Numbered from the stretch's first letter, positions 7,759-16,540 are shown. The stretch is 64,000 bases of DNA from an uncultured Rivibacter sp. (GCA_946481025.1 CAMLNA010000006.1:1-64000); one strand, 5' to 3'. Notes: generated by a model not told the origin, from the sequence alone. Numbers and translations are program-made.

Positions 7759-9621
7759 TCAGCGGTTGTTGCCGCGAGCGACGCGCTGCGTGGTGCGCAC
7801 GTCGGCGCCCAGCGGTTGCGCAGCGGGCTCGCCCTGCATGTCGATCGCGGGCGCCGAAGGCGCCGGCAGCGTCGCGGCAGTGCCCACCAGCTTGGGCGTG
7901 ATGAGGAACAGCCGCTCGGTGCGCGTGGCGCGGTTGCCGCTCCATCGGAACAGGCCGCCCACCAGCGGGATGCTGCGCAGCACCGGCACGCCCGACTCCT
8001 GGTCGGTGTTGGCCTCGACCATCAGGCCGCCGATGAGCAGGCTCTCGCCTTCCCTCACGTGCGCCTCGGTGCGGATCTCGGTCTTCTTGAGCACCGGCAC
8101 CTGGTCGACCGAGCCGGCCTCGAAGTTGCCGTCCTCGATGTAGAGCGACATCTTGATCTGGTTGCCGCCCTCGCCCGAGACGACCTGCGGCGTGACCTGC
8201 AGGAGCGTTCCGGCCTCGATCTGGAACAGCTTCGCATCGAGGTTGCCGGCCACCCGGATGGTGGCGACGCGCTTTTCCTTCATCACCGCCGGCCGGTTGG
8301 CCACGCCCAGCACGGAAGGCTTGGAGACCACGCGGGCCTTGCCTTCGCCCTGCAGGGCGTTGATGCGCATGAGCAGCTGGCGCCCGGCGTCGGCCACCAG
8401 GGTGCCGATGGTGTAGGTGCCGTTGCCCAGCAGGCCCTGGCCGCTGCCGACCTGCGGCGGCGCGTTGCCCGGCGAGTTCACCGAGAACTGGCCGCGCGAG
8501 CCCTGCACCGACCAGTCGATGCCGAGCGAGCGCACGTTGTCCTCGCTCACGTCGATGATCATGGCCTCGAGCTCCACCAGCACCGGCTTCTGGTCGAGCC
8601 GCCGGATCAGCGCCTCGTACTCGCGCATGCGGTAGGCGCGGCCCTGCACGATGACCGAGTTGGTGCCCTCGTCGGCCTCGAAGGCCGGCTGGTCCTCCTC
8701 GAAGTTGACCGGGCTGCGCAGCGTGCGCGTGCTCTGGCCGGCGCCCGACTTGTCCGGCGCGGGCAGGCTTTCGTGCGACGCGGAGGGCAGGTCCGGCATC
8801 AGCTTGCCGCTGCCGTACAGCGACTGCATCGCCTTGATCTTCTGGCTCACCGGCCGCGAGGCCTGCGACTCGCCCGAGCCGGCCTCGGCGCCGGTGCGCG
8901 AGTACAGGCCGCGCAGGATCGACGCCACGCCCGGCACGTTGACCTCGCCCAGCCCGCGGTCGCCGGCCGACGCGAAGCGCAGCGGGAACACGCGCACCAC
9001 GCGCTCGTTGCCTTCGCTGGCGCCCTGGTCCAGGGTGTCCAGCGCCTGCGCCACCAGCTCGACGTGGCGCGGCGGCCCGTAGACCAGCAGCGTTCGCTGC
9101 GCCTCGTCGAACTTCAGCGGAAAGCGCTTGTCGCCGAGGTTGAGCGACTCCAGCAGGCCGATGACCTCCTTGCGGCTGTAGCCCTTGAGCCGGAACAGGC
9201 GGCTCTGCACCGCCTTGGCCGGGTAGAAGTACAGCGCCGTGCCGTCGTGGTACCAGAGGACGCCGTAGGCCTTCGAGATCGCGGCGAGGAAGTTCTCGGG
9301 CGTGGTGTCGAAGCTCGCGTTGACCACGCCCTCGACCCCCTCGCCCACCACGCCGGGCAGCCCCTGGCTGGCCGCGAAGTCCTGCAGCACGTCGGCCAGG
9401 CGCCGGCCTTCGGCGCGATAGACGAAGCGCTTCTCGCTGCCGCCGCGGCCGGGCCGGGCAGTACCGCCGCGCACCGCATGCGGGGCAGCGGCCGACGGCG
9501 CCGTGCCGCCCTGCGCGGCCTGCGCCTGCGCCTCGCCGGCGGCGCCGCACCAGGCGGCCGCGGTGAAGGCCACGCAGGCCGCGGCCACCTGGTGGCGGCG
9601 CTGGGTGAACGCGGCTTTCAT
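7759..9621 (-). CDS. hrcC: T3SS outer-membrane secretin HrcC (SctC)
   Basis: A 620-residue secretin forming the outer-membrane pore. It has a signal peptide ending near AGEAQAQA, N0/N1-type domains (RLADVLQDFAASQGLPGVVGEGVEGVV), a Ser/Gly-rich linker, and the secretin core: VELEAMIIDVSEDNVRSLGIDW, KARVVSKPSVLGVANRPAVM, VREGESLLIGGLMVE and VPVLRSIPLVGGLFRW. The ATG overlaps the stop of the preceding small gene by one base (TGATG). It is the second gene of the operon driven by the promoter at 10014-10075. Length is in the normal HrcC range (about 570-620). Confidence 0.96.
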   Translation of the reverse strand: MKAAFTQRRHQVAAACVAFTAAAWCGAAGEAQAQAAQGGTAPSAAAPHAVRGGTARPGRGGSEKRFVYRAEGRRLADVLQDFAASQGLPGVVGEGVEGVVNASFDTTPENFLAAISKAYGVLWYHDGTALYFYPAKAVQSRLFRLKGYSRKEVIGLLESLNLGDKRFPLKFDEAQRTLLVYGPPRHVELVAQALDTLDQGASEGNERVVRVFPLRFASAGDRGLGEVNVPGVASILRGLYSRTGAEAGSGESQASRPVSQKIKAMQSLYGSGKLMPDLPSASHESLPAPDKSGAGQSTRTLRSPVNFEEDQPAFEADEGTNSVIVQGRAYRMREYEALIRRLDQKPVLVELEAMIIDVSEDNVRSLGIDWSVQGSRGQFSVNSPGNAPPQVGSGQGLLGNGTYTIGTLVADAGRQLLMRINALQGEGKARVVSKPSVLGVANRPAVMKEKRVATIRVAGNLDAKLFQIEAGTLLQVTPQVVSGEGGNQIKMSLYIEDGNFEAGSVDQVPVLKKTEIRTEAHVREGESLLIGGLMVEANTDQESGVPVLRSIPLVGGLFRWSGNRATRTERLFLITPKLVGTAATLPAPSAPAIDMQGEPAAQPLGADVRTTQRVARGNNR

Positions 9622-9983
9622 CACAGCGGCTCCGCGTCCGGATCGTCCTCGTCGGGCTCTTCCTCCTCGAAGAACTTCTCCATCGCCTCCTTCACCATGC
9701 CCTGGCCGGCATTGAGCGTGTTGGCGGCGAACTGGCCCAGCACCTTCTGCAGCTCCGCGTCGCTCGCGCCGCCGCCCGGCCCGCCCGCGCCTGGAACGGG
9801 GCTTCCGCCGCCGCTCGGCTGGCTCGAGTACGACGTGATCATGTTGAACAGCTCCTGCGGCGAAACGCCGAAGCTGCCCGCCAGCTGGTTGATGAGCTGG
9901 TCGAACGAAAGGCCTCCGCCCGGCTGCGCCGGCGGCGGGCTCGCGAAGCTCACCGGGCTCACGCCATTGACTGACAAGGACAT
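9621..9983 (-). CDS. Small Gly/Pro-rich acidic-tailed protein, first gene of hrcC operon
   Basis: A 120-residue protein of unknown function. The N-terminus MSLSVNGVSPVSFASPP is typical of T3SS-exported proteins. Residues about 25-50 form a helix (LSFDQLINQLAGSFGVSPQELFNMI), then come a Gly/Ser/Pro linker and a C-terminal helix with a strongly acidic end (EEEEPDEDDPDAEPL). There is no cysteine, signal peptide or membrane segment. It is coupled to hrcC and starts 31 bases below the -10 hexamer. It may be a secreted accessory or harpin-like protein; I do not recognise a family. Confidence 0.7.
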   Translation of the reverse strand: MSLSVNGVSPVSFASPPPAQPGGGLSFDQLINQLAGSFGVSPQELFNMITSYSSQPSGGGSPVPGAGGPGGGASDAELQKVLGQFAANTLNAGQGMVKEAMEKFFEEEEPDEDDPDAEPL

Positions 9984-10013
9984 GGTCCGCTCCTTTGGAT
10001 TGAAGACCACCGG

Positions 10014-10075
10014 AGCGTAGGGAGGCGGGCCCGCGACGCCACGCATGCAGGCGAAGCGGGGTCCGCCACCGCGAA
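10014..10075 (-). promoter_or_regulatory. PIP/hrp_II box and -10 of the hrcC operon
   Basis: On the minus strand, TTCGC-N15-TTCGC occupies 10051-10075, and the -10 hexamer TACGCT (YANNNT) at 10014-10019 follows exactly 31 bases downstream. This is the consensus for HrpX/HrpB-activated promoters. It should drive the whole run down to hrcN. It is back to back with the plus-strand box at 10089, with 13 bases between them. Confidence 0.92.
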
Positions 10076-10088
10076 GCGCGGCGCCGGG

Positions 10089-10150
10089 TTCGCATGGCAG
10101 GACGCGGCTTCGCCGCCGGCACCACGAGGCGGCCCCGGCTTGCCAACACT
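10089..10150 (+). promoter_or_regulatory. PIP/hrp_II box upstream of 10241 gene and hpaH
   Basis: TTCGC-N15-TTCGC at 10089-10113. The hexamer at 10145-10150, 31 bases downstream, is AACACT, one mismatch (first base) from YANNNT. It should activate the plus-strand pair 10241-11366. It forms the right half of a divergent pair with the hrcC promoter. Confidence 0.85.
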
Positions 10151-10240
10151 GCCGCATGCACAGGCCGCCATGCAGCGCGACGGTGTGCACCGAGTCACCG
10201 ATCGGCCGCCCCGCGGTCACCACCCAACAGGAGTCCATTC

Positions 10241-10660
10241 ATGCAAGCAGCCCAATCCGCCGTGAACGCCATCGCCGGCTACACCGACCTCTTCGCTTCG
10301 CTCCAGACGGTGCAGGCCACCGTGCAGACGCAGGTCGAGCACTTCAATGCGCTGATGGCCGAGATCGGCGTCATCGGCAACGCACGCCAGGACGAGGCCG
10401 GCGTGCGCGCCGTGGGCAACATCGCGCTGAAGCTGCACCGCGTGCACACGCTGCTGTACGGCGGCGCCGCCGCGACGGCCGCCGCGCCCGCATCCCAGCC
10501 GCAGGGCGCTGCCACCGGCGCAGCCGACCTCGACCTGCAGAACGCGCTGACCGAGTTCTCGACGCTGCTGGCCACCAGCCAGAGCAACTCGCAGGAAGTG
10601 GCCGCCCTGCTCGCCGCCGCCGCCGAGGAGCTCGCGCAGCTGCGGGCTTCCACGAACTGA
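10241..10660 (+). CDS. Small helical Hrp-regulon protein of unknown function
   Basis: A 139-residue, cysteine-free helical protein with a central Ala/Pro/Gln linker (AAAPASQPQGAATGAADL) between two helical halves. The start has AGGAG seven to eight bases upstream. It lies 13 bases before the HpaH-like transglycosylase and behind a PIP box, so it is probably co-expressed with the T3SS. It has no signal peptide. It could be a secreted accessory protein or a chaperone; I do not recognise a family. Confidence 0.7.
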   Translation: MQAAQSAVNAIAGYTDLFASLQTVQATVQTQVEHFNALMAEIGVIGNARQDEAGVRAVGNIALKLHRVHTLLYGGAAATAAAPASQPQGAATGAADLDLQNALTEFSTLLATSQSNSQEVAALLAAAAEELAQLRASTN

Positions 10661-10673
10661 ACGGGCGCCGGCC

Positions 10674-11366
10674 ATGGAGCGACGTCGCACGCTCTGGCGG
10701 GCGGCCTGCCTGGCAGCCCTGTTCAGCGCCACCGGCGGCGAAGCCGCGGTGCGCTGGCGCTGCGAGATGCTCGACGGCACCGAACGCGTGGCGATGCTGG
10801 ACCTGTCGGCGCGCTTCAACGGCGCCGTGCGCCGCTGCACCGCCTTCGAAACGCAGGAGCCCGCAGCGGCCGCGCCGGCGCTGCGCGCCGACGGCCGCCT
10901 GCCCGGCCTGCCGGACGCGCCCGAGCCCTTCATCGCCAGCTTCACGCTGCGCGCCGCCCCGCTGGACCTGGGGGCGCCGCACCTGCAGCGCATGGTGACG
11001 ATGGCGAGCCGCCGGCACGGGCTGGACCCGCGGCTGGTGGGCGCCCTCGTGCACGTGGAGTCGGCCTACCAGACGCAGGCCCGCTCGCCCAAGGGCGCGC
11101 TGGGGCTGATGCAGATCATGCCGGCCACCGGCGCGCGCTACGGCGTGGGCACCCCCCGCGACCTGCTCGATCCGGCCACCAACATCGACGTCGGCACGCG
11201 CTACCTGCGCGACCTGCACGAGATGTTCAACGGCCGCGTCGAGCTGATGCTCGCGGCCTACAACGCCGGCGAAGGCGCGGTCAAGCGCCACGGCAACCGC
11301 ATCCCGCCGTACCGCGAAACGCAGGACTACGTGCGAAAGATCCTGCAGCTCTACAACAGGCCCTAG
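10674..11366 (+). CDS. hpaH: T3SS-associated lytic transglycosylase (HpaH/Hpa2-like)
   Basis: A 230-residue periplasmic muramidase expected to open peptidoglycan for injectisome assembly. A short signal sequence (LWRAACLAALFSATGGEAA) is followed by a spacer and an SLT domain at about residues 100-225. The catalytic Glu is at about residue 129 in ALVHVESAYQTQARSPKGALGLMQIMPATG, and AAYNAGEGAV and YVRKILQLY complete the domain. It is in the operon of the 10241 gene, behind a PIP box. Confidence 0.9.
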   Translation: MERRRTLWRAACLAALFSATGGEAAVRWRCEMLDGTERVAMLDLSARFNGAVRRCTAFETQEPAAAAPALRADGRLPGLPDAPEPFIASFTLRAAPLDLGAPHLQRMVTMASRRHGLDPRLVGALVHVESAYQTQARSPKGALGLMQIMPATGARYGVGTPRDLLDPATNIDVGTRYLRDLHEMFNGRVELMLAAYNAGEGAVKRHGNRIPPYRETQDYVRKILQLYNRP

Positions 11367-11491
11367 TCAAGCCCCCAGTCCTTCGGACATGCATTCGTCA
11401 TAAATGCAACCAACCCCACGAGCCTTGGTCATGACCTGACGTCACGGCGGCGGTTACCTTTCCGCCCCCAACCACGTCTCAAGGAAACCTC

Positions 11492-12991
11492 ATGGACCCA
11501 ACAGCGCCCGCTCGTTCCGGCTGGGCTGCCTCTGCCGTACTGAGCCTGCTTCTGGCTGCCTGCGGCGGTGCGGAGGAAGCGGCAAGACCGGCAACCGAAC
11601 AGCCGGATGCCGTCGCAGCCCAGGGGGAGGCACCGGCTGCCGGCACGACCGAGCAGGAGGCCTGGACAGATGACGGCAAGGATGAAGCGGGCGCCAAGCC
11701 GGTGCCCGTCTCGTCGAGGGTGACCGGCTTTGCTGCCAAGGTGTCCCTGAAGGTTCCGAAGGCCAGGACGTCCAACACCGGCGCCGGCAGTTCCGAAGAA
11801 GAAACCGTCATCGGGGTCACGGGCGGTGCCGGCGCCACACCGGACAACGTCGTGACGGTGAGGACCCCTTCCGACCTCGAGAAGGCGTTGTGCAACAAGG
11901 CCAACGGACTCTACTGCCTCGACAAGGAAAGACGCATCATCCAGGTGGAGGGCGTCATCGACATGAGCGGGCCGGAAGCCGAGACGGACGGGTGCTACGC
12001 CAACGCCAGCAGCTGCACCCTCCCGCAAAAACCGGAAGCGACCATCCTTGTCGCGACCGATCCGAAATACCGGGCCGAGTTGCAGGCTGCTCACTGCGCC
12101 AACAAGACGATGCAGAAGTTCAGCTACCGACCGGCCGGCGTCACGGGGCTGCTGGTGGGTTCCAACAAGACGATCATCGGCATCGGCGCGAATGCGCGCC
12201 TCAAGGGCCGAGGCCTGCTCCTCACGGGGGGCGTGAGCAACATCGTCATCCGCAATCTGGCCTTCACCGACATCAACCCGGGCCGGGTCTTTGGCGGCGA
12301 CGCGATCAAGCTCTTCGACGCCAAGGGGGTGTGGGTCGACCACAACCACTTCGCCCGCATCGGCCGCCAGATGATCTCGAGCAGCACGGCGAACGGCGCC
12401 AAGGCGGCGCTCTCCAGCGACATCACGATCTCCAACAACGAGTTCGACGGTCGCAACGAGTACTCCCCGGACTGCTCGGGCAAGAGCTACTGGGGCCTGC
12501 TGCTCGCCGGCTCCGACCGCGTGACGCTCGTGGGCAACTGGCTGCACGACATCGGCGGTCGCTGGCCCAAGCTGAGCGCCGACAAGCACGCCTCGGTGGT
12601 CCACATGGTCAACAACTTCTTCGAGAATTCCACCAGCAACGGTGCCGCGCTTCAGTACAGCGGGGAGGGCATGAGAGTCTTCGCCGAAGGCAACTACTTC
12701 AGCAAGGTCACGCGCCCGGTCGACCGGATCGACCACCATGGAGCCCAGCTCTTTGGCCTGTACACCCAGACCACCGCGCTCAGGAACACCTGCATCGGAG
12801 CCATCCGCCGCATCTGCTCCGGCAACATTGCGGATCCCAAGGACGGCAATGGCACCATGGTGCAGGACACGGCGGCCATCACGGCGATGAAGCCCTTCGT
12901 TGCCGCGGGTTCCCTGGTCAAGGCCTATTCCGCCGCGGACGTACCCGAAACGGTACGGGCCAACGCAGGCGTGGGCAAGCTGGCGAACTGA
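11492..12991 (+). CDS. Pectin lyase-type polysaccharide lyase (PL1), lipoprotein
   Basis: A 499-residue protein that should cleave methylated pectin by beta-elimination. A lipobox (SLLLAACGG) at about residue 25 predicts an outer-membrane lipoprotein or a secreted protein tethered before release. A Pro/Glu/Ala linker precedes a parallel beta-helix. GGDAIKLFDAKGVWVDHNHFARIGRQ, followed by SYWGLLLAGSDRVTLVGNWLHDIGGRWPK, resembles fungal pectin lyases (WIDH-x-ARIGRQ, YWGIYL, GRSPK) more than pectate lyases. No perfect PIP box was found upstream. Lyase family is confident, exact substrate less so. Confidence 0.82.
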   Translation: MDPTAPARSGWAASAVLSLLLAACGGAEEAARPATEQPDAVAAQGEAPAAGTTEQEAWTDDGKDEAGAKPVPVSSRVTGFAAKVSLKVPKARTSNTGAGSSEEETVIGVTGGAGATPDNVVTVRTPSDLEKALCNKANGLYCLDKERRIIQVEGVIDMSGPEAETDGCYANASSCTLPQKPEATILVATDPKYRAELQAAHCANKTMQKFSYRPAGVTGLLVGSNKTIIGIGANARLKGRGLLLTGGVSNIVIRNLAFTDINPGRVFGGDAIKLFDAKGVWVDHNHFARIGRQMISSSTANGAKAALSSDITISNNEFDGRNEYSPDCSGKSYWGLLLAGSDRVTLVGNWLHDIGGRWPKLSADKHASVVHMVNNFFENSTSNGAALQYSGEGMRVFAEGNYFSKVTRPVDRIDHHGAQLFGLYTQTTALRNTCIGAIRRICSGNIADPKDGNGTMVQDTAAITAMKPFVAAGSLVKAYSAADVPETVRANAGVGKLAN

Positions 12992-13139
12992 TCGACCGGC
13001 CGGCAGCGTCGCGGCGAGGGCGCACCACCCGCCCGGGCCTCGGGCATGTTTTCGCGATGGGAAGCTCATCCTTTGGCGAAGACTCGGGATCACCGCGTCC
13101 ATAGAGTGCCCCTCTCCACTCTTTCACCTGGGGACGAGG

Positions 13140-14174
13140 ATGCTCGAGCCGATGAAGCGGGTCGCCCACGCGGCCATCAGCCTGGGTTCGCTGTGGGCCG
13201 GCGCTCCGGCGCTGGCCGCAGGCAGCGACAGCGACCCGGTGTCTCCGATCGTCGACGCAGCCGGCCTGTGCCTGGGCATCAACGGCTCGGGCAGCGCGTT
13301 CGGCGCCATTCTTCAAGGCCAGGCCTGCAACGGCAGCGCCTACCAGAGCTGGAAGTTCGTCAAGGACGCTTCGGGCGACTTCCAGCTCGTCAACGTCGGC
13401 AGCGGCATGTGCATCGACGTGACCGGCGGCTCCACCGCGGTCGGCACCGCCTTGCAGCAGTGGGGTTGCAGCGGCGGCACCTATCAGAAATGGACGCTGT
13501 CCGACCAGGGCGGAGGGCGCTTCGCGATCGCGTCGAAGTACAACAAGCTGGTGCTGCAGGCCTCCGGTGGCGGCGTGGTGCAGTGGTCGTGGGCAGGCGC
13601 CGGCAACCAGCTGTGGACGTCACCCTCGGCCAATGTCGTCGCCACAGGCCGCGGTCCGACGAGCGGCTCGGTCATCGCCTTCAAGTCCTTGCGTGACGGC
13701 AGCTGCCTGGGCGTTGAAGGCTTCAGCACCGCCAGCGGCGCCAGGCTCAACGCGCAAGCCTGCGGCAGCACGGCGTTCCAGCAGTGGAAGGCCCTGAAGA
13801 GCGCCGACGGCGACTATCAGTTCGTGAACGTCGGCAGCGGCCTCTGCATGGACCTGGCCGGCGCCTCGATTGCGCTGGGCACGCCGATCCAGCAATGGGG
13901 CTGCAGCGGTGGCACCTGGCAACGGTGGCAGGTGAACGCCGCCGGCGGCGGCCACTACTACGTGACCTCCAAGTTCAGCGGCCACGCGCTCGACGTGGAC
14001 CTCTACAGCACCACCGGCCGCGTCATCCAGTGGACGTACAACGGCACGCCCAACCAGCAGTGGAGCGTCATCGGCGACACCGCGGCCCGGGCGGCGGTGT
14101 CGCCGATGACGCCCGTCGATGCGTCCGCGGTGCCGAACATGACGTTCGGGCCGCAGGCCGGCATCGTGCACTGA
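13140..14174 (+). CDS. Secreted double ricin-B (beta-trefoil) lectin
   Basis: A 344-residue protein starting MLEPMKRVAHAA (the in-frame ATG at 13152 is the alternative), with a signal peptide ending near ALAAG. Two ricin-type beta-trefoils follow, at about residues 40-165 and 185-320, with six QxW repeats (QSW, QKW, QLW, QQW, QRW, QQW). Each trefoil has VDAAGLCLGI/GLCMDLAG-type carbohydrate-binding loops. There is no catalytic domain, so it probably binds a plant or microbial polysaccharide. It follows the pectin lyase, which may be functionally linked. It ends in a short Pro/Val tail. Confidence 0.85.
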   Translation: MLEPMKRVAHAAISLGSLWAGAPALAAGSDSDPVSPIVDAAGLCLGINGSGSAFGAILQGQACNGSAYQSWKFVKDASGDFQLVNVGSGMCIDVTGGSTAVGTALQQWGCSGGTYQKWTLSDQGGGRFAIASKYNKLVLQASGGGVVQWSWAGAGNQLWTSPSANVVATGRGPTSGSVIAFKSLRDGSCLGVEGFSTASGARLNAQACGSTAFQQWKALKSADGDYQFVNVGSGLCMDLAGASIALGTPIQQWGCSGGTWQRWQVNAAGGGHYYVTSKFSGHALDVDLYSTTGRVIQWTYNGTPNQQWSVIGDTAARAAVSPMTPVDASAVPNMTFGPQAGIVH

Positions 14175-14231
14175 CCGGCCGGCTCGCCGGCACTCGAGCC
14201 TGCGCGGCAGGGCCCGCGCCCGCCGGCCCCT

Positions 14232-15707
14232 TCAGGCGCCCGGCATCTCCACACCATCGCCGGCACCGCGCAGCGTCTGCGTCGGCGTCTCGTCAAAGCG
14301 CGAGCGGTAGTTGTGGACCAGCGTCGAGCGGTTCCTCACGCCCCAGCGCGAGGCCACCTCCAGCACGCCGGCGTCGCCGGCCTGCCCCTGCAGCTCCTGG
14401 TGGATGTTCTCCACGCGGCGCGTGCGGATCAGCTCGGCGGGCGTGACGCCCAGGTGCGCGCGGAAGGCCAGCTGCAGCGCCCGCTCGGTCACGCCGATGT
14501 GCGCGGCGACCTGGCGCACCGAGAGGTTCTCGTCGGTGAGGTGCTCCATCATGTACTGGTAGGCGCGGCGGTAGCGCAGCGGCAGGCGCATCTTGGCCGC
14601 ATCCCCGGCATCGGCCTGCCGCGCCTGCTGCAGGAAGGCCGGCGTGCGGCTGACCGCGGCATAGCTCTGGAGCGCCTGCACGGCCTGCTGCGTGTGATGG
14701 CGGTACATGCGCAAGGCGTCGATGTGGCGCCCCTGGTGCTGGTGCAGCTTGGCCAGGCAGTACTGCAGCTCGAGCGCGTAGCGGCTGCGGCGCATCTGCT
14801 GCTCGTTGAAGGTCAGCGGCGCCAGCAGGTCGGCGGCCGCACGCGGCGCGCCGCGGCCGATCAGCATCAAGGCGCCTTCGATGCGCGCCTGGGTTTCGGC
14901 CTCGGCCATGCGGCGCTCGCGCAGCCATGCGATGGCATCGCTGACCTGCGCGGCGGCTTCGGTGCCGACGCAGTCCTTGGCCAGCATGCGCTGCAGGAAG
15001 CGCATGCGCACGGCCACCAGCGGCGACCATGCCTGCACCGCCTGCGCGGCGGCACCGAGCTGCTGGTGCAGCAGCGCGTTGTCGAGCAGCTCCGATGCAC
15101 CTTCCTTGAAGACGACGCCCAGCGCATGGTCGTCCAGCGCTTCGCCGGCACGCTCGCGGTGCAGCACCGAAAGCTCCAGCGCCAGGCATTCCACCAGCTG
15201 CGCGAAGCGCTCGTCGGCCAGCGTGGCCGCCAGCGTGCGCGCCACATCGATGGACTTCAGCGCACTGCGGCAGTCGCCGGCGCGGTGCATCGCGACGGCC
15301 GCGCAGGCCATGGCCTCGATGCGCGCTTCCACCGGTGCACGTGCATCGTCGGCCACGGCACCGCTGCATTCGAGGGCCCGGCCCGGGCGGTTCAGGTGGA
15401 GCAGCATGGCGGCCTGGTCCATCGAGCCGTACCAGCGCACCATGTGGCGCGAGATGCCTTCATAGCTCTTGAGCTGGCGCTGGAACAGCTCTTCGGCTTC
15501 TTCTTCCTTGCCGCAGGCGAGCATCACGCGGCCGAGCAGCTGGCCCAGCGCGGCGCGCTGGGGCGCGGCATCTGCCGAGGCCGGCAGGCGCTCGATGCGT
15601 TCACCCCCCAGGCGCAGCGCGCCGGGCAGGTCGCCTTCCAGAACCAGCCCGGCGATGTCGCGGTGCAGCGAGGCGGCTCTCAGTGATGTCAGTGCAAGCG
15701 AAAGCAT
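14232..15707 (-). CDS. hrpB: AraC-family master activator of T3SS (HrpB/HrpX)
   Basis: A 491-residue cytoplasmic transcription factor that binds TTCG-N16-TTCG boxes. HrpB of Ralstonia and HrpX of Xanthomonas are about 475 residues with the same plan. The long helical TPR-like N-terminus is followed by a C-terminal AraC domain at about residues 385-485, with two HTHs (LSVRQVAAHIGVTERALQLAFRAHLGVTPAELIRTRRV and LEVASRWGVRNRSTLVHNYRSRFDETPTQTL). The start has GGAG seven bases upstream. No PIP box lies upstream, as expected for a gene controlled by HrpG. Ralstonia naming is used; HrpX is the Xanthomonas name. Confidence 0.93.
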   Translation of the reverse strand: MLSLALTSLRAASLHRDIAGLVLEGDLPGALRLGGERIERLPASADAAPQRAALGQLLGRVMLACGKEEEAEELFQRQLKSYEGISRHMVRWYGSMDQAAMLLHLNRPGRALECSGAVADDARAPVEARIEAMACAAVAMHRAGDCRSALKSIDVARTLAATLADERFAQLVECLALELSVLHRERAGEALDDHALGVVFKEGASELLDNALLHQQLGAAAQAVQAWSPLVAVRMRFLQRMLAKDCVGTEAAAQVSDAIAWLRERRMAEAETQARIEGALMLIGRGAPRAAADLLAPLTFNEQQMRRSRYALELQYCLAKLHQHQGRHIDALRMYRHHTQQAVQALQSYAAVSRTPAFLQQARQADAGDAAKMRLPLRYRRAYQYMMEHLTDENLSVRQVAAHIGVTERALQLAFRAHLGVTPAELIRTRRVENIHQELQGQAGDAGVLEVASRWGVRNRSTLVHNYRSRFDETPTQTLRGAGDGVEMPGA

Positions 15708-15861
15708 GGTATCTCCGGGGGTGCCCGCAGAGGGCGTTGTTCGATGGAGCTCATGCTAGGTTTGCCCCGCTCGTGAGGAATCACAACCGCTCTACGAAAT
15801 CCTCACGAATCCTCTCTTCGTTGCTCATGACTTTCACAAAAGTGGGGGTCAACCCGGAGGA

Positions 15862-15904
15862 CAAAACGACAAGGCCCGCCCGTCGAACGACGGAGCGGGC
15901 CTTG
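15862..15904 (-). terminator. Rho-independent terminator after the 15930 gene
   Basis: Stem AAGGCCCGC-x-CCGTCG / CGACGG-x-GCGGGCCTT with a three-base loop (15871-15903). On the minus strand it is followed by GTCGTTTTGT, a modest T-tract. It ends the transcript of the needle-like gene at 15930 and separates it from hrpB. Confidence 0.8.
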
Positions 15905-15929
15905 TGTGAGGCAGCGGGCTGCGCAAGCG

Positions 15930-16457
15930 TCAGTTGATCATGTCCTTGACACCGCTGCCGACACCCTTGATGGACTTGGCCACGGCGGTGTTCATGTCCT
16001 TCACCCCCTGGATCGCGGAGCTGACCAGCGTGAACTCCATCTGCTTCTGGCTCTGATCGAACAGCGTCTGCATTTGCTTTTCCATGGTGGAGCCTCCCAG
16101 GTCCTTGGTCTGGTCGGTCTTGCTGGCCATGTTCTGAAACATCGTGCTGAGGTTGCTGCCGGAACCATCGGGGCCGCCGGGGCCGGTCGGGCCGCCACCG
16201 CCACCGCCACCGCCACCACCGCCGCCGCTGGGAGGCACCCCGTTGTAGGGGAGCAGCTGCGCCAGCGCGCCCAGATTGCCGCGCTGCTGCGGCGCCATGT
16301 CGTTGGATCCAGATTGCCTCAGCGTCACGCCATCCGGCGCTCCGCCCGCGGGCGCCTGACTGGGGCCTTGCGGCGTGCCTGTCTTCGCGAAGGCCTCGAT
16401 GTTCTGGTTGATCAGCGCGTCGAGCTTGGGACTCGAGTTGACGTTGTTGATGCTCAT
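15930..16457 (-). CDS. Needle-like secreted protein with polyglycine linker
   Basis: A 175-residue cysteine-free protein. The N-terminus MSINN is shared with the 84-residue needle candidate at 5595. A disordered Pro/Gly/Ser region follows, with about twelve consecutive glycines at roughly residues 80-91. The C-terminal helix, QMEFTLVSSAIQGVKDMN then TAVAKSIKGVG, aligns with the 5595 protein at 13 of about 36 positions. Start has AGGAG upstream. It is the last gene of the block with the 265-residue protein and ends at a terminator. Possible roles are an alternative filament subunit, a tip protein or a harpin; function unknown. Confidence 0.7.
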   Translation of the reverse strand: MSINNVNSSPKLDALINQNIEAFAKTGTPQGPSQAPAGGAPDGVTLRQSGSNDMAPQQRGNLGALAQLLPYNGVPPSGGGGGGGGGGGGPTGPGGPDGSGSNLSTMFQNMASKTDQTKDLGGSTMEKQMQTLFDQSQKQMEFTLVSSAIQGVKDMNTAVAKSIKGVGSGVKDMIN

Positions 16458-16540
16458 GGATGACTCCTGGTGAAGACTGCTGCGCAGTCGGTGAAGGCTC
16501 CCTTGGAAGGGTGTGCGCTCGATACGGTTGAGGTGGTGGT

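Noticed and set aside
11382..11398. TTCGG-N7-TTCGT before the pectin lyase gene as a short PIP-like box
   Set aside because: Spacing differs from TTCG-N16-TTCG, and no YANNNT hexamer lies at a consistent distance.
13051..13107. TTCGC followed by TTTGG with TAGAGT before the lectin gene as a PIP promoter
   Set aside because: The second half-site is not TTCG and the hexamer distance is about 25, unlike the 30-31 of the other promoters.
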